The notes under the pieces: model-generated
The model's database searches: none
Told to the model about the DNA's origin: nothing
What the model saw: the letters and a program-made list of their open reading frames with translations, nothing else
From: an uncultured Veillonella sp.
GTDB lineage: Bacteria; Bacillota; Negativicutes; Veillonellales; Veillonellaceae
Reading direction: 5' to 3'
DNA length: 64,000 nucleotides
Assembly (NCBI RefSeq): GCF_934230905.1
Contig: NZ_CAKQFJ010000012.1
Coordinates: 1 to 64,000, forward strand
Part shown: positions 63,176-64,000 of the stretch, one piece after another
Layout: the number at the start of each line of letters is the position of its first letter
How positions within the stretch are numbered: the stretch's first letter is position 1
Made by a program: the position numbers and the translations under genes

Positions 63176-64000
63176 CTATCTATCAATTGTATCAAATACA
63201 GGCTCAATGTGAATTTCATTTGTGCTTTCATCAATACCATGGAATGTAAAAAGTGACTCATAATCATTGATTAACTTAGGACTTGGTTCCGCAGTTGCTA
63301 CAAGAACCCCCGTCCCTACCACCTTACCATTCATTTCATGTACAAGTTCTGTAAGACCTTTAGCCGTGCCTCCAGCCTTCATGAAATCATCAATGATAAG
63401 CACCTTTGCATTTTGTGGTATCGCACGTTTAGTCAATGTCATCGTTTGAATCCGGCCAGATGAACCTGTTACATAGTTGATGCTAATAGCTGAGCCTTCT
63501 GTAACCTTACTATCACGACGAGCGATGACAAGTGGTTTATTAAAAGCTCGTGCCACCATGACCGCTAAGGGAATTCCCTTTGTTTCGACCGTCAAAATAT
63601 AATCTGGATTACGATCAACAAAACGAGTCATAATAATTTCGCCCAACCGAGTCATTACATGCCAATCATATAAAATATCCGACATATAAATGAATCCTCC
63701 AGGAATGATACGATCTGGTTCACGCAAACGTTTTTGCACATCACATAGAATTTCATTGGCCTGTGCCCCTTTTCGATGAGGTATAAATCGAACACCACCA
63801 GCTACACCAGCTACCGTTTCCAATGTTCCTAACTGAAAGTGTTCCATCGATTGACGGACACAGGTTAAATCTTCACTAACTGTAGATTTTGCCATCCCGA
63901 AAAAATCACAAAAATAATTAAGAGATATAAGTTTTTGTGGCGAGTCAACTAATAATTTAGTCATTGCCACCATTCTTTCAACACGTCGAACTTTATTCAT
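63176..64000 (-). CDS. purR: Pur operon repressor PurR
   Basis: A 274-residue regulator of purine synthesis: a winged-helix DNA-binding domain at residues 1-75 (RVERMVAMTKLLVDSPQKLISLN, then STVSEDL) and a type I phosphoribosyltransferase-like effector domain in which VLIIDDFMKAGGTAKGLTEL is the PRPP-binding loop. In Bacillus, PurR binds promoters and PRPP releases it. The ATG lies at the window edge, and its start matches other PurR proteins, so the gene appears complete; its promoter is outside. Confidence 0.93.
   Translation of the reverse strand: MNKVRRVERMVAMTKLLVDSPQKLISLNYFCDFFGMAKSTVSEDLTCVRQSMEHFQLGTLETVAGVAGGVRFIPHRKGAQANEILCDVQKRLREPDRIIPGGFIYMSDILYDWHVMTRLGEIIMTRFVDRNPDYILTVETKGIPLAVMVARAFNKPLVIARRDSKVTEGSAISINYVTGSSGRIQTMTLTKRAIPQNAKVLIIDDFMKAGGTAKGLTELVHEMNGKVVGTGVLVATAEPSPKLINDYESLFTFHGIDESTNEIHIEPVFDTIDR

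Noticed and set aside
1..64000. CRISPR arrays, insertion sequences, prophage or toxin modules
   Set aside because: No regularly spaced repeats, transposase motifs, integrase or phage structural genes were seen; the window looks like stable core genome.

Overview
The window is AT-rich chromosomal DNA that looks like Veillonella or a close relative (class Negativicutes, the Firmicutes with an outer membrane); this is inferred from gene content, not from a database match. The housekeeping genes follow Bacillus/Clostridium order (purR-glmU-prs-pth; decarboxylase-tmk-holB-ricT-trmN-rsmI-metG-tatD; 3D protein; rnmV-rsmA). Alongside them are outer-membrane genes: a secretin and an LptD/OstA-like barrel. 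Anaerobe markers include the SCIFF peptide system, hydrogenase maturation genes and FeoAB. Nearly all genes are on the minus strand. I saw no rRNA, tRNA, CRISPR array, insertion sequence or prophage.

Layout, left to right. 1-1.4 kb: the start of a branched-chain amino acid ABC transporter (livH edge, binding lipoprotein). 1.5-5.3 kb: an ABC-F ATPase and an orphan secretin with a small GspC/PilP-like partner. 5.4-11.3 kb: sugar genes (galE, pgi, a second epimerase), a DUF1294 protein, RNase H, YbaK and a nucleoid-associated protein. 11.3-15.0 kb: a four-gene operon (MaoC-like hydratase, BioY, thiolase, acyl-CoA ligase) behind a promoter whose -35 box lies inside a BirA-type biotin operator. 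15.0-19.2 kb: envelope genes (galU, LptD-like protein, two exported proteins). 19.4-25.9 kb: hypE, hypD, hypC, hypF, then the SCIFF maturase and its 47-residue precursor. 26-28 kb: an ECF substrate-binding subunit and two membrane proteins. 28-33.7 kb: two iron-linked units with Fur-like sites, feoAB and a Cys-rich protein/DUF6110/P1B-ATPase set.

34-41 kb: DEAD-box helicase, topoisomerase III, RF3 and a sodium/glutamate symporter. 41-46 kb: rsmA, rnmV, a LysR regulator, msrAB preceded by a 16-codon leader ORF, and a G5/3D wall protein. 46-51.5 kb: a compact polyphosphate operon (ppx, a degenerate Ppx paralogue, ppk1). 51.6-64 kb: the conserved housekeeping block ending at purR.

The most interesting features are the biotin-operator acyl-chemistry operon, the Fur-linked P1B-ATPase locus, the SCIFF/hyp cluster, the degenerate Ppx paralogue and the msrAB leader ORF. 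Promoters, operators and terminators were read by eye. Residue positions are approximate unless given as exact.
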